A stretch of 64,000 nucleotides of DNA from an uncultured Flavobacterium sp. (lineage in GTDB: Bacteria; Bacteroidota; Bacteroidia; Flavobacteriales; Flavobacteriaceae): assembly GCF_963422545.1 (NCBI RefSeq), contig NZ_OY730230.1, positions 535,762 through 599,761 of the forward strand. The letters are read 5' to 3'. Made by a program: the position numbers and the translations under genes. Below the pieces are notes generated by a model. That model was not told the origin of the DNA. It ran no database searches and worked only from the letters and a program-made list of their open reading frames with translations. Shown here piece by piece: positions 44,338 through 53,736 of this stretch (positions are counted from its first letter, which is position 1; every line of letters begins with the position of its first letter).

Positions 44338-46446
44338 ATGTCTAACAATCTCCTTGAAACTCCCATCGAATACTTAAAAGGTGTTGGCCCAAATCGTGGT
44401 CAATTGCTTCGTAAGGAATTGGGAATTCATAAATATAGGGATTTAGTTAATTTTTTTCCGAATAGGTATATTGACCGAACACGTTATTACAGAATAAACG
44501 AGCTTCAAAATACGGGTACAGAAGTTCAGATTATTGGAAAAATAATCAATATAAAAACGGTTGAATTTGCCAAAAACAAAAAACGTCTGGTTGCCACTTT
44601 CGTGGATGATACCGGGCAAATTGACCTTAACTGGTTTCAGGGACATAAATGGATTCGTGAAAGTCTAAAACTGAATGAAGTTTGTGTGATTTTTGGGAAA
44701 TGCTCTTTGTATGGAAGCCAATTTAGTATGGCGCATCCGGAAATTGAATTGTTGACTGAGCATGAAAAAAGCCTTCGCTCTGCCATGCAACCTGTTTATC
44801 CTTCGACCGAAACCTTGTCAAACAGAGGAATTTCAAATCGGACAATTAATAAAATGATGGAGCAATTGTTTATTGAAACTCAAGCTTTATTCACAGAAAC
44901 TTTCCCTTCTTATTTGATCGAAGAGTTAAAATTAGTTTCAAAAAGAGCCGCTTTATTCAACATACATTTTCCTAAAAGCACTGAGGTTTTAGCGAAAGCC
45001 CAATTCAGATTAAAATTTGAAGAGTTATTCTTTATTCAGCTGCAATTAATTACTAAAAACCTCATTCGGAAACATAAAATAAAAGGGCATCCATTTATAA
45101 AAGTGGGTGAATTTTTTAATGAATTTTATCAAAATCATTTACCGTTTGAACTTACCAATGCTCAAAAAAGAGTAATCAAAGAAATTCGTTCAGATATGGG
45201 GAGCAATGCTCAAATGAATCGTTTATTGCAAGGTGATGTTGGTTCCGGAAAAACTATTGTGGCATTTATGAGCATGCTTTTGGCAATCGATAATGGTTTT
45301 CAGGCTTGCTTGATGGCGCCTACAGAAATTTTAGCAAATCAGCATTTTATTGGTTTATCAGAATTAGCAAAAACATTAAACATTAATATCAAAATACTTA
45401 CGGGTTCGACTAAAACTGCTGCTCGAAAAATCATTCACGAGGAGCTTGAAAGCGGTAGTTTGCATATTCTAATAGGAACTCATGCTTTATTAGAAGATAA
45501 GGTAAAATTTCAGAATCTGGGTTTAGCCGTAATTGATGAGCAACACAGATTTGGTGTAGAGCAGCGTTCTAAATTATGGAAGAAAAACGAAATTCCTCCA
45601 CACGTTTTGGTGATGACTGCCACTCCTATTCCACGAACTTTAGCGATGAGTTTGTATGGCGATTTGGACATTTCTGTAATTGATGAATTACCTCCCGGCC
45701 GAAAACCTATTCAAACTGTTCATCGTTTTGATAGTAATCGTTTGAAAGTTTGGAAATTTCTTCGGGATGAAATTGCTCTGGGAAGACAAATTTATATTGT
45801 TTATCCACTGATTCAGGAATCTGAAAAAATGGATTTTAAAGATTTAATGGATGGTTACGAAAGTATTTCCCGTGATTTTCCGTTGCCTCAATACTCGATT
45901 TCGATCTTACACGGAAAAATGAAACCGGCAGATAAAGATGCTGAAATGAAACGTTTTTCTGAAGGAAAAACTAATATTATGGTGGCAACAACCGTTATTG
46001 AAGTTGGTGTAAATGTACCAAATGCCAGTGTGATGATTATCGAAAGTGCAGAGCGTTTTGGATTGTCGCAGCTTCATCAATTACGAGGTCGTGTTGGTCG
46101 TGGTGCCGAACAAAGTTATTGTATTTTAATGACGAGTCATAAACTAAGTTCCGATAGCAAAACCCGCATGGAAACTATGGTTCAAACCAATGATGGTTTT
46201 GAAATCGCCGAAGTTGATCTTAAACTTCGTGGTCCCGGAGATTTAATGGGAACACAGCAAAGTGGTGTTTTAAATCTTCAAATTGCCGATATTGTTCGTG
46301 ATCGTGATATTTTGAGTCTCGCCCGAAATTATGCAATGAAAATCCTTAAAGAGGACGGACCACTACAAAAAGCTGAACATGCTGTCTTAAAAGCTGTTTT
46401 TATTGAGCTGACAAAAAAGAAAAACATTTGGAATTATATTAGCTAA
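44338..46446 (+). CDS. recG: ATP-dependent DNA helicase RecG
   Basis: 702 aa, normal length. Remodels stalled replication forks and R-loops. N-terminal wedge (about 1-160) with PIEYLKGVGPNRGQLLRKELG and an OB fold; helicase motifs Walker A LLQGDVGSGKTIVAF, DEQH box VIDEQHRFGVEQR, motif III MTATPIPRTLAMS, motif VI QLHQLRGRVGRG; and the C-terminal TRG-like segment DLKLRGPGDLMGTQQSG. It is a single plus-strand gene between two minus-strand groups. Confidence 0.96.
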   Translation: MSNNLLETPIEYLKGVGPNRGQLLRKELGIHKYRDLVNFFPNRYIDRTRYYRINELQNTGTEVQIIGKIINIKTVEFAKNKKRLVATFVDDTGQIDLNWFQGHKWIRESLKLNEVCVIFGKCSLYGSQFSMAHPEIELLTEHEKSLRSAMQPVYPSTETLSNRGISNRTINKMMEQLFIETQALFTETFPSYLIEELKLVSKRAALFNIHFPKSTEVLAKAQFRLKFEELFFIQLQLITKNLIRKHKIKGHPFIKVGEFFNEFYQNHLPFELTNAQKRVIKEIRSDMGSNAQMNRLLQGDVGSGKTIVAFMSMLLAIDNGFQACLMAPTEILANQHFIGLSELAKTLNINIKILTGSTKTAARKIIHEELESGSLHILIGTHALLEDKVKFQNLGLAVIDEQHRFGVEQRSKLWKKNEIPPHVLVMTATPIPRTLAMSLYGDLDISVIDELPPGRKPIQTVHRFDSNRLKVWKFLRDEIALGRQIYIVYPLIQESEKMDFKDLMDGYESISRDFPLPQYSISILHGKMKPADKDAEMKRFSEGKTNIMVATTVIEVGVNVPNASVMIIESAERFGLSQLHQLRGRVGRGAEQSYCILMTSHKLSSDSKTRMETMVQTNDGFEIAEVDLKLRGPGDLMGTQQSGVLNLQIADIVRDRDILSLARNYAMKILKEDGPLQKAEHAVLKAVFIELTKKKNIWNYIS

Positions 46447-46728
46447 GATCCTAAGGTGCTAAGGTTCTGAGATGCTAAGTTTCTAAGTTTGAATATATCC
46501 CGAAGCCATCCGCAGGATTGGAATTTGGATTTTTTTAATTGGAATCTGAAAATTTGAAAATTGGAATTTCAAAAAAAATATACTTCATTGTATCAAACTT
46601 AAGTTTGTCTTTAAGTTCTAAATATTCAATTATCATTTCTAAAGGTGATTTGAATTTGTTGGGAGTCAAACTTTAAATTTTGAATATTTTACTTGATTCA
46701 ATGAAGCATATACAGTTTGGTTAAATCA
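46447..46728. other. Convergent intergenic region with CTAAG repeat and palindrome
   Basis: 282 bp between the recG and PAS stops. Holds CTAAG-type repeat copy 3 (46446-46490), AT-rich TTGGAATTT repeats, and a perfect 14-bp palindrome CAAACTTAAGTTTG (46594-46607). CTTCATTG (46583-46590) and CAATGAAG (46699-46706) could close a larger structure. No gene seen. Confidence 0.5.
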
Positions 46729-47334
46729 TTATTTTTTTGGAGGTGTTGCTTTCTTTTCAAAAAGGCCGTTGAATAAACCTTTACTCACTTTGTTTTTATC
46801 GTCTTTTCCTGTTGTTACAAGATGATCGATATATTCCATATAGGTTTTCTTGCGCTCTTCTAAAAATCCAATTAAGTATTCCTCAGAGGCGTGAAGTCCG
46901 CTTGCCTCTTCAATTAGCAAAAGTTTTTTATACAAAGGCTCTATAAACTTTGTGACAACATCCTCAGGAACTGCTTTTCTGGTTCCAAAGTACCCTACGA
47001 TCTCTCCATCGGCATCAGCTATGATTTTAAAATCGGTAACGACCCAATAATATCTGCCGGTTTTCGACATATTCTTGATAATTACATGAATATTCTGCTT
47101 TGATTTAATGCTATCCCATAAGAATTTAAAAATTACTTTTGGCATATCAGGGTGACGTATAATGTTATGAGGCTGCCCTATGAGCTCAAATTCATCATAT
47201 CCAGATACATCTATAAAATCTTCATTGGCGTATAGAATTGTCCCTTTAGTATCTGTTTTACTAAGTAATACTTTGTTCTTATTCCAAGCAACTTCTCTAT
47301 CTGATGGAGTTGGACGGTTAATTCTGGTATCCAT
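46729..47334 (-). CDS. PAS-domain sensor protein without output domain
   Basis: 201 aa. PAS fold at about 20-120: LSKTDTKGTILYANEDFIDVSGY, then ELIGQPHNIIRHPDMPKVIF, an Aer-like segment that in chemotaxis receptors holds FAD, and RYYWVVTDFKIIADADGEIVGYFGTRK. After it comes a helical stretch (about 125-175) and a basic end. No kinase, cyclase or methyl-accepting domain follows. It is the last gene of a three-gene run (48882 to 46729), 66 bp after the membrane protein, and could act in trans with it. Confidence 0.88.
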   Translation of the reverse strand: MDTRINRPTPSDREVAWNKNKVLLSKTDTKGTILYANEDFIDVSGYDEFELIGQPHNIIRHPDMPKVIFKFLWDSIKSKQNIHVIIKNMSKTGRYYWVVTDFKIIADADGEIVGYFGTRKAVPEDVVTKFIEPLYKKLLLIEEASGLHASEEYLIGFLEERKKTYMEYIDHLVTTGKDDKNKVSKGLFNGLFEKKATPPKK

Positions 47335-47400
47335 ATTTTTTGTATTTTAAATTAATATACAGTGATCTTTCTGCGTATAAAGTTGAATTCTTATAAAGTA

Positions 47401-48255
47401 TTATCCTCTTCCGTTTGTCGACTTAACATGAATATCATTTACTAAATCATCAATTTTTCTGGCACTTTCTCTCATCATTTCTAAGTAACTAAGCAATTGA
47501 TCATTATCAGTATGCTCTTTTGAAGCGTCAATAAGTTTTAAAACTGAATTTACCGGTAACTTTAAATCCAGAGTTGTTCTATGAATAAAGTCATTGTAGT
47601 CTTTTGTAATTGTCAATGAATTATATTTTGCAGATGCCAATTTGATGTTCTCCAATTCGTATTCATCAGAAATTTTAGAAATATGATTCTGACTGTGTTT
47701 CTTAAAATAATATGCCCAATATCCGTTCATAAAAAACACAACTGCTGCCAATATAACGTGTATAATAAATGTTTCGAAATCAAAGTTAACCTGTGAAAAA
47801 TACAGTTGTAATCCTTTTGGATCTGTGTAAATAAAATTTTGCATATACGCCAAAACTCCGTGATGTAATACCACTAATAGCGTAAGCGGAATCTGCAGTT
47901 TCCAATTTTGGTAAATAATTAAGATGGTGCTTGCAATGAAAACCGTGAAATGCATCTCAAACAATCCGTGCATTTGATAAATGTACTGTGCCATAAATAT
48001 GGCCAAAACTACTGACAATACATATTGATAAAAAGTGGATCTTTTGACAAAAAACTTTGCAGAATAATACAGCAATAAATTCAAAGTCCCCACACCTACT
48101 CCTATTTCAAAAGTATCATATTTAAAGGCTAAGGCAATTCCGAAAAGGAAATAAGCACCAAGAACATAGTTAATAATTGTATCTGATTTTTGCGTCATTG
48201 TCGACATAAAATTGTACAGATAATCTTGCTCATTCAAACTGGCTTTTGTTTTCAT
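47401..48255 (-). CDS. Six-span membrane sensor with kinase-dimerisation-like tail lacking the His
   Basis: 284 aa. About six membrane segments between 27 and 190; the part MHFTVFIASTILIIYQNWKL and VVLHHGVLAY resembles the membrane sensor region of some chemoreceptors and diguanylate cyclases. The cytoplasmic tail (about 200-280) has the outline of a histidine-kinase HisKA helix pair: FIHRTTLDLKLPVNSVLKL, then LLSYLEMMRESARKIDDLVNDI. The phosphoacceptor position of the H-box (SH[DE]LRxPL) is Leu here, and there is no ATPase domain. It looks like a pseudo-kinase that may dimerise or recruit the neighbouring PAS protein. It starts 30 bp after the thioredoxin-like gene. Confidence 0.8.
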   Translation of the reverse strand: MKTKASLNEQDYLYNFMSTMTQKSDTIINYVLGAYFLFGIALAFKYDTFEIGVGVGTLNLLLYYSAKFFVKRSTFYQYVLSVVLAIFMAQYIYQMHGLFEMHFTVFIASTILIIYQNWKLQIPLTLLVVLHHGVLAYMQNFIYTDPKGLQLYFSQVNFDFETFIIHVILAAVVFFMNGYWAYYFKKHSQNHISKISDEYELENIKLASAKYNSLTITKDYNDFIHRTTLDLKLPVNSVLKLIDASKEHTDNDQLLSYLEMMRESARKIDDLVNDIHVKSTNGRG

Positions 48256-48285
48256 AAATTAAAATAATTAGGTTAAGGGATAGAT

Positions 48286-48882
48286 TTATTTAGTGCATCT
48301 TGGTAACGAACATCCATAAGCTCTTAGAGCTAAAGCATCAAATGAAGGGGTATGATTTTGTTTCAGCAAAGACTCGATTGCCTGCTGGGCATAATTACTG
48401 TCGGCATTAGTACAATACCTGGTTTTATTGTAATTGCCGCGGTAATATAATTTTTGAGAATCGTCAATAAGAACCGCTTGAGGGGTTGAAAAAACACCAC
48501 AACTTTTTGCCATTCCTTCGTCGAAGTATACAGGAATATTGGCATCAAATTTTTTCTGGATTTCCTCGATCGTAAAATTCTTCTGTTTGTTGAGAACTAC
48601 AATCTTAAAATTAATCCTATCACCGTATTTCTTAATTAATCCACTTACATGAGGAATATTAAAACGGGAACATGGACAGTCAGGATTAAAAAAATGAATA
48701 AAAACGGGTCTGTGATCAGCCAGACAACATTTTAAATCAATTTTACTTCCCATAGCTATCTCATGATAATTTTTAGGGATTGGCGTTGGCAAACTATATT
48801 TAAATTCATTTTGCCAAAACAAAGTACAAATTGCAACAAGTAGTAATGAAAACCATAGAGCCAAAAGTATTTTTTTCTTCAT
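48286..48882 (-). CDS. Thioredoxin-like protein with C-P-C motif, membrane anchored
   Basis: 198 aa from ATG 48882; an upstream GTG would add 15 residues. One N-terminal span or uncleaved signal (about 4-23) directs the domain to the periplasm. The thioredoxin-like core has VFIHFFNPDCPCSRFN with Cys69 and Cys71 (C-x-C instead of C-x-x-C) and a cis-Pro in FSTPQAVLI. Two further Cys near the end (YGCSLPRC) may form a second pair. I think it is close to DUF6436. First gene of the run that leads into the membrane pseudo-kinase and the PAS gene. Confidence 0.82.
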   Translation of the reverse strand: MKKKILLALWFSLLLVAICTLFWQNEFKYSLPTPIPKNYHEIAMGSKIDLKCCLADHRPVFIHFFNPDCPCSRFNIPHVSGLIKKYGDRINFKIVVLNKQKNFTIEEIQKKFDANIPVYFDEGMAKSCGVFSTPQAVLIDDSQKLYYRGNYNKTRYCTNADSNYAQQAIESLLKQNHTPSFDALALRAYGCSLPRCTK

Positions 48883-49432
48883 AAAATTAATTATTTTCTT
48901 AGTGAGGGAATAAAAAAAGATAAACACTTGTTAACGCAATTATTTGCTAAGTTTATTTTTTCGTTAGAAAACTGCGTCAATTCTCATATTTTAACATTTT
49001 ATTAATTAAAATTACAGGTTGTCAAGTATCAAAAACAATGTTTTGTTTAACCTTATCAATGTTACAAATAAAATCGATAAAGTGCAAAATAAATCAGATA
49101 AAATGCATTAAAATTCAATATTGAAAGATTTTTCTTGGTTTTTAAATACGTATTTTTACTCATAAACTAAGTAAAAACTTATAAAAATCCATTTTAAACA
49201 AAGATATTTGGCATTTTTTCTTTTATTTTGAATAGCAAAAAATGAGTTGCAAAAAACTTTTTTTTCAAATCAACATTAAACCATTGTTAAGTAAAATAGT
49301 CTAAGAAATGAAGTAAGTGAAAAACTTGTACATACAAGTGTTAAATAAAAGATAAGCGCTTTCGTTTTCACTTCAAAAAGTTAAATTTGTAAGCTTACTA
49401 AAACACATACCAAAAAAATTCACCTTTATTTT
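48883..49432. other. Divergent intergenic region (550 bp)
   Basis: Very AT-rich DNA between the minus-strand trio and the efflux operon. The only supported element is TAAATTTG at 49382-49389, a -7 box 43 bp before the efflux adaptor ATG, with TTTCG at about -33. A tetR-type regulator gene is not found here. No coding frame longer than chance. Confidence 0.5.
49382..49389 (+). promoter_or_regulatory. Bacteroidota -7 box for the RND efflux operon
   Basis: TAAATTTG, exact match to TAnnTTTG, with a TTTCG about 20 bp upstream. It lies 43 bp before the ATG at 49433. Confidence 0.42.
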
Positions 49433-50491
49433 ATGAAAGTAAAAAACCTAATTTACGCTCTTCTAATTATCGTTCTTGGAGGGTTTATTGCCTATCGAGT
49501 GGTATCTAACAAAAGTAAAAACGACGAATCGAAAAAATTTGGAGATAAAGACTCTCCAACAACTGTAACCGGAATTGTAGTAAACACTACTACTTTTGAT
49601 AATAATCTATCTTTATCAGGGTCAATTGAAGCTAATGAGCAGATTGAAATTCACAGTGAAGTTTCAGGAATTGTTGAAGGTATTTACTTTAATGAAGGGA
49701 GTTTTGTAAATAAAGGTCAGGTACTTTTTAAGGTAAATGATATCGAATTAAAAGCACAATTAAGACAAGCTGTAACCAAAGAAGGTTTGGCAGCCGAAAA
49801 CGAGCGAAGAGCCAAATTATTACTTCAAAAAGAGGCAATTAGTCAGGAAGAATTTGACGTTGCAAAAGCAGATCACGCTTCTGCGCAGGCACAAAGTCAA
49901 TTGATTAGAGCACAAATCGCTAAAACATCTGTTAAAGCACCTTTTTCAGGAAAAATTGGTTTACGTTCTATCTCACCCGGAACGTATATTACCCCAACAA
50001 TTTTAGTCGCAAAATTAGTCAATACAGGAAAACTGAAAATTACATTTTCGATTCCAGAAAAATATGCTTCACAAGTAAAATCAGGTTCTACAATTGATTT
50101 TTCGGTTTCAGGATCAGATAAAGTTTATTCTGCAAAAATTTATGCAATTGAGCCGGAAGTAGCCGTAGCAACACGTACTTTACAAGTTCGTGCCATTGCA
50201 GATAATATTGACGGAAAACTTTTTCCCGGAACTTTTGCAGATGTAAAATTACCATTAAACATTATAAAAGACGCTATCGTTGTTCCTTCAGAAGCAATTG
50301 TTCCGATACAAGGCGGTAAAAAAGTATATATCACAAATATGGGCAAAGCCAAAGAAGTTAAAGTTGATGCAACTACCAGAACTGATGCTTCTATTTTGAT
50401 TTTATCCGGATTAAAAGCCGGAGACACCTTAATTACCAGCGGCGTTATGTCATTAAAAAATGATGCCCCTATAATAGTTAAAGTAAAATAA
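49433..50491 (+). CDS. RND efflux periplasmic adaptor (membrane fusion protein)
   Basis: 352 aa. N-terminal membrane anchor (about 5-23), then the halves of a lipoyl domain (IEANEQIEIHSEVSGIVEGIYFNEGSFVNKGQVLFKV and KTSVKAPFSGKIGLRSISPG) around a short helical hairpin, a beta barrel and a membrane-proximal domain. It bridges the RND pump to the TolC channel. There is no lipobox Cys, so it is held by the transmembrane helix. First gene of the operon; the pump starts 79 bp downstream. Confidence 0.95.
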   Translation: MKVKNLIYALLIIVLGGFIAYRVVSNKSKNDESKKFGDKDSPTTVTGIVVNTTTFDNNLSLSGSIEANEQIEIHSEVSGIVEGIYFNEGSFVNKGQVLFKVNDIELKAQLRQAVTKEGLAAENERRAKLLLQKEAISQEEFDVAKADHASAQAQSQLIRAQIAKTSVKAPFSGKIGLRSISPGTYITPTILVAKLVNTGKLKITFSIPEKYASQVKSGSTIDFSVSGSDKVYSAKIYAIEPEVAVATRTLQVRAIADNIDGKLFPGTFADVKLPLNIIKDAIVVPSEAIVPIQGGKKVYITNMGKAKEVKVDATTRTDASILILSGLKAGDTLITSGVMSLKNDAPIIVKVK

Positions 50492-50570
50492 GCCTGGATT
50501 TTAAGATAAGTAGTAAGATTTAGCAATAAATCTGCAATCTAAAATCAACAATCTAAAATCTAAAATCATA

Positions 50571-53500
50571 ATGAGTTTATCAACCACAAGCATAAGAAGA
50601 CCCGTTTTAACCATTGTACTGAATCTTTTGATTATTTTATTCGGTTTCATTGGTTATACGTTTTTGGGTGTTCGCGAATTCCCTTCAATTGATCCGGCGC
50701 AGGTTTCGATTCGAACAAATTACACGGGAGCAAATGCCGATATTATCGAATCGCAAATTACAGAACCGCTGGAAAAAGCAGTAAATGCGATTGATGGAAT
50801 TCGAAATATAACTTCATCCAGTAATCAGGGAAGCAGTAATATCACGATCGAATTTAATTTAGATAAAGATCTTGAAGAAGCAGCAAATGATGTTCGTGAC
50901 AAGGTTTCGCAAGCCATCAGAAGTTTACCGCAAGATATTGATGCAGCCCCGGTCGTATCAAAAGCAGATGCAGATAGTGATGCAATTATCTCGATGACAG
51001 TACAAAGTGATAGCCGAAGCGCACTTGAATTGAGTGATTATGCTGAAAATGTTATTTCGCAGCGTTTAGAAACTATTCCCGGCGTGAGTGGTGTTCAAAT
51101 TTGGGGACAAAAACGTTACGCCATGCGTTTATGGATTGATCCTGTAAAGTTAACGGCTTACGGTTGTACGGTTTCTGATGTTCGTAATGCTCTTAATGCT
51201 CAGAATGTTGAGTTACCATCTGGAAAACTAACCGGAAACAACACTGAACTTACCGTAAAAACAGTCGGAAATCTTTCGAAACCAGAAGAATTCAACGATA
51301 TTATCATTCGTACTGATGGTGATAAAATTGTTCGTTTAAGCGATGTGGGTGGTGCCGAATTAGGTCCTGAAAATATCGAAACAAAACTAAGTCAATCCGG
51401 ATTACCTATGATTGGTTTGGCTATTGTACCGATGCCCGGAGCCAATTACTTAGACATTTCGGCAGAATTCTATAAAAAATATGAAGCCTTAAAGAAAGAT
51501 CTTCCAAAAGATATTAAACTGAATATCGCACTTGACAATACTATTTTTGTAAAAAAATCTGTACTTGAAGTTGCTGAGACTTTAGGGATCTCTATTATTC
51601 TGGTAATCATCATTATTTACCTGTTTTTTAGAGACTGGGCAATTGCTTTCAGACCTTTAATTGATATTCCGGTTTCCTTAATTGCGACGTTTTTTATCAT
51701 GTGGCTTTTCGGGTTTTCGATCAACGTATTAACCTTATTAGCGATCGTTTTGGCAACAGGTCTGGTGGTTGATGACGGAATTGTAGTGACCGAAAATATC
51801 TTTAAGAAAGTCGAAGAAGGAATGTCACCAATTGAAGCGGCAATCAAAGGATCAAATGAAATTTTCTACGCCGTAATTTCGATTTCGGTTACACTTGCAG
51901 CGGTATTTTTACCGGTAATTTTCTTAGAAGGTTTCGTTGGTCGACTCTTCAGGGAATTTGGAGTTGTAATTGGTGCTGCCGTATTAATTTCTGCCTTTGT
52001 ATCCCTGACTTTAACGCCAATGTTAAATGCCTATTTAATGAAAGGCGGCGAACAGAAAAAATCAAAATTCTACGTTAAAACAGAACCTTTTTTCGAAAAA
52101 CTAAATAGCGGTTATGCAGATGCTTTAAATCGTTTTATGGAGAAGAAATGGATTAGCTTCCCTATTTTAATAGCTTGCTTCGGCTTGATTTATTTGTTTT
52201 TCACCATACTTCCAAAAGAAACTGCTCCTTATGATGATCGTAGTTCTGTAGTGATGCGTATGACAACTCCTGAGGGTTCATCATATGAATATACAGACCG
52301 TTTTATGCAGGAAATTTCAAAATTGGTAGACGATTCTATTCCGGAGAAAAAAGTAAGTTTGGTGGTTACTGCGCCGGGCTTTGGAGCTTCGGCAACCAAT
52401 ACCGGTTTTATCAGGCTTTCGTTAAAAGAACCTGACGAAAGAAAGCGTTCTCAAAAAGATATTGCTGATCAGTTAACAAAAATGACGAAAAGATATCCGG
52501 ATGCCAAAACATCTGTTATTCAGCAACCTACAATTGCAGTAAACAGACGTGGTGGTTTACCGATTCAGTATATTATTCAGGCTCCGAATTTTGAGAAATT
52601 AAGAGAAAAGATTCCTGTATTTATGGATGAGGTTGGTAAAAGTGATGTTTTCTCAATTACTGATGTCAATTTAAAATTCAACAAACCGGAAATCAACGTA
52701 AGTATCGACCGTGAAAAAGCCGAAAGTTTAGGGATTTCCATCATTGATATTGCTCAAACTTTGCAACTTTCCTTGAGTGGACAACGTTTTGGCTATTTCA
52801 TTAAAAACGGAAAACAATATCAGGTCATTGGACAATTTGATCAAAAAGACAGATCTAAACCTTTGGATTTAACTTCGATGTTTGTAAAAAACAGAAAAGG
52901 AGAATTAATCCAGATGGATAACGTTGTAAAGGTCGAAGAACAAAGTAATCCACCACAATTATACCACAATAACCGTTATATGTCGGCAACTGTTTCTGCA
53001 GGTTTAGCTCCAGGAAAAAGTATAAGTGACGGTATCCAGGAAATGGACAAGATTAAAGCTAAAGTTTTAGACGATAGTTTTACCACAGATTTAAGTGGAG
53101 AATCGAGAGATTTTGTCGAAAGTAGTTCTAATACTTCTTTTGCATTTGGATTGGCTTTATTATTAATATTCCTGATTCTTGCCGCACAATTTGAGAGTTT
53201 CATTGATCCTTTTATTATCATTTTAACCGTGCCAATGGCAGTTGCGGGAGCTTTATTCTCGTTATGGTTATTCAATCAAACCTGGAATATTTTCAGTCAG
53301 ATTGGTACCGTAATGCTTATTGGTCTGGTTACCAAAAATGGTATTTTGATCGTCGAATTTGCGAATCAGTTACGCGAACAGGGAAAACCAAAACTAGAAG
53401 CAATTCTAGAAGCATCAGAAGCACGTTTACGTCCTATTTTGATGACCAGTTTGGCAATTGCTCTAGGAGCTTTACCAATCGCAATGTCACTTGGGGCAGC

Positions 53501-53666
53501 ATCTACAAGTAGAGTTGGAATGGGAGTTGTGATCGTTGGAGGAACTATTTTCTCACTGGCATTAACCCTGTTTGTAATTCCGGCTATTTATTTCATGTGG
53601 TCTAAAGCCCGTAAACATTATCCCGAATTTGATCATATTGACGAATACGAAAAAGAAAGTAAGTAA
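50571..53666 (+). CDS. RND-family multidrug efflux permease (HAE1-like)
   Basis: 1031 aa, full length, twelve membrane segments and two large periplasmic loops. Start MSLSTTSIRRPVLTIVLNLL is typical. The proton-relay acidic pair lies in TM4 (GLVVDDGIVVTENIF) and the partner Lys region in TM10 (MLIGLVTKNGILIVEF). Drug-binding porter segments show GVSGVQIWGQKRYAMRLW. The substrate range cannot be read. It forms a tripartite pump with the adaptor before it and the TolC protein after it. Confidence 0.96.
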   Translation: MSLSTTSIRRPVLTIVLNLLIILFGFIGYTFLGVREFPSIDPAQVSIRTNYTGANADIIESQITEPLEKAVNAIDGIRNITSSSNQGSSNITIEFNLDKDLEEAANDVRDKVSQAIRSLPQDIDAAPVVSKADADSDAIISMTVQSDSRSALELSDYAENVISQRLETIPGVSGVQIWGQKRYAMRLWIDPVKLTAYGCTVSDVRNALNAQNVELPSGKLTGNNTELTVKTVGNLSKPEEFNDIIIRTDGDKIVRLSDVGGAELGPENIETKLSQSGLPMIGLAIVPMPGANYLDISAEFYKKYEALKKDLPKDIKLNIALDNTIFVKKSVLEVAETLGISIILVIIIIYLFFRDWAIAFRPLIDIPVSLIATFFIMWLFGFSINVLTLLAIVLATGLVVDDGIVVTENIFKKVEEGMSPIEAAIKGSNEIFYAVISISVTLAAVFLPVIFLEGFVGRLFREFGVVIGAAVLISAFVSLTLTPMLNAYLMKGGEQKKSKFYVKTEPFFEKLNSGYADALNRFMEKKWISFPILIACFGLIYLFFTILPKETAPYDDRSSVVMRMTTPEGSSYEYTDRFMQEISKLVDDSIPEKKVSLVVTAPGFGASATNTGFIRLSLKEPDERKRSQKDIADQLTKMTKRYPDAKTSVIQQPTIAVNRRGGLPIQYIIQAPNFEKLREKIPVFMDEVGKSDVFSITDVNLKFNKPEINVSIDREKAESLGISIIDIAQTLQLSLSGQRFGYFIKNGKQYQVIGQFDQKDRSKPLDLTSMFVKNRKGELIQMDNVVKVEEQSNPPQLYHNNRYMSATVSAGLAPGKSISDGIQEMDKIKAKVLDDSFTTDLSGESRDFVESSSNTSFAFGLALLLIFLILAAQFESFIDPFIIILTVPMAVAGALFSLWLFNQTWNIFSQIGTVMLIGLVTKNGILIVEFANQLREQGKPKLEAILEASEARLRPILMTSLAIALGALPIAMSLGAASTSRVGMGVVIVGGTIFSLALTLFVIPAIYFMWSKARKHYPEFDHIDEYEKESK

Positions 53667-53680
53667 ATATTTATTCGCTC

Positions 53681-53718
53681 CGAATTGACGAGTTTTACTA
53701 AATTAACTCGTCAATTCG
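53681..53718. repeat. 14-bp inverted repeat between pump and TolC genes
   Basis: CGAATTGACGAGTT (53681-53694) and AACTCGTCAATTCG (53705-53718) are exact reverse complements with a 10-nt loop. No T-run follows, so it is likely a stabilising or processing hairpin inside the operon message, or a dispersed repeat related to 41384-41453. Confidence 0.65.
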
Positions 53719-53736
53719 TGGCAAAAAAAAACTAAT

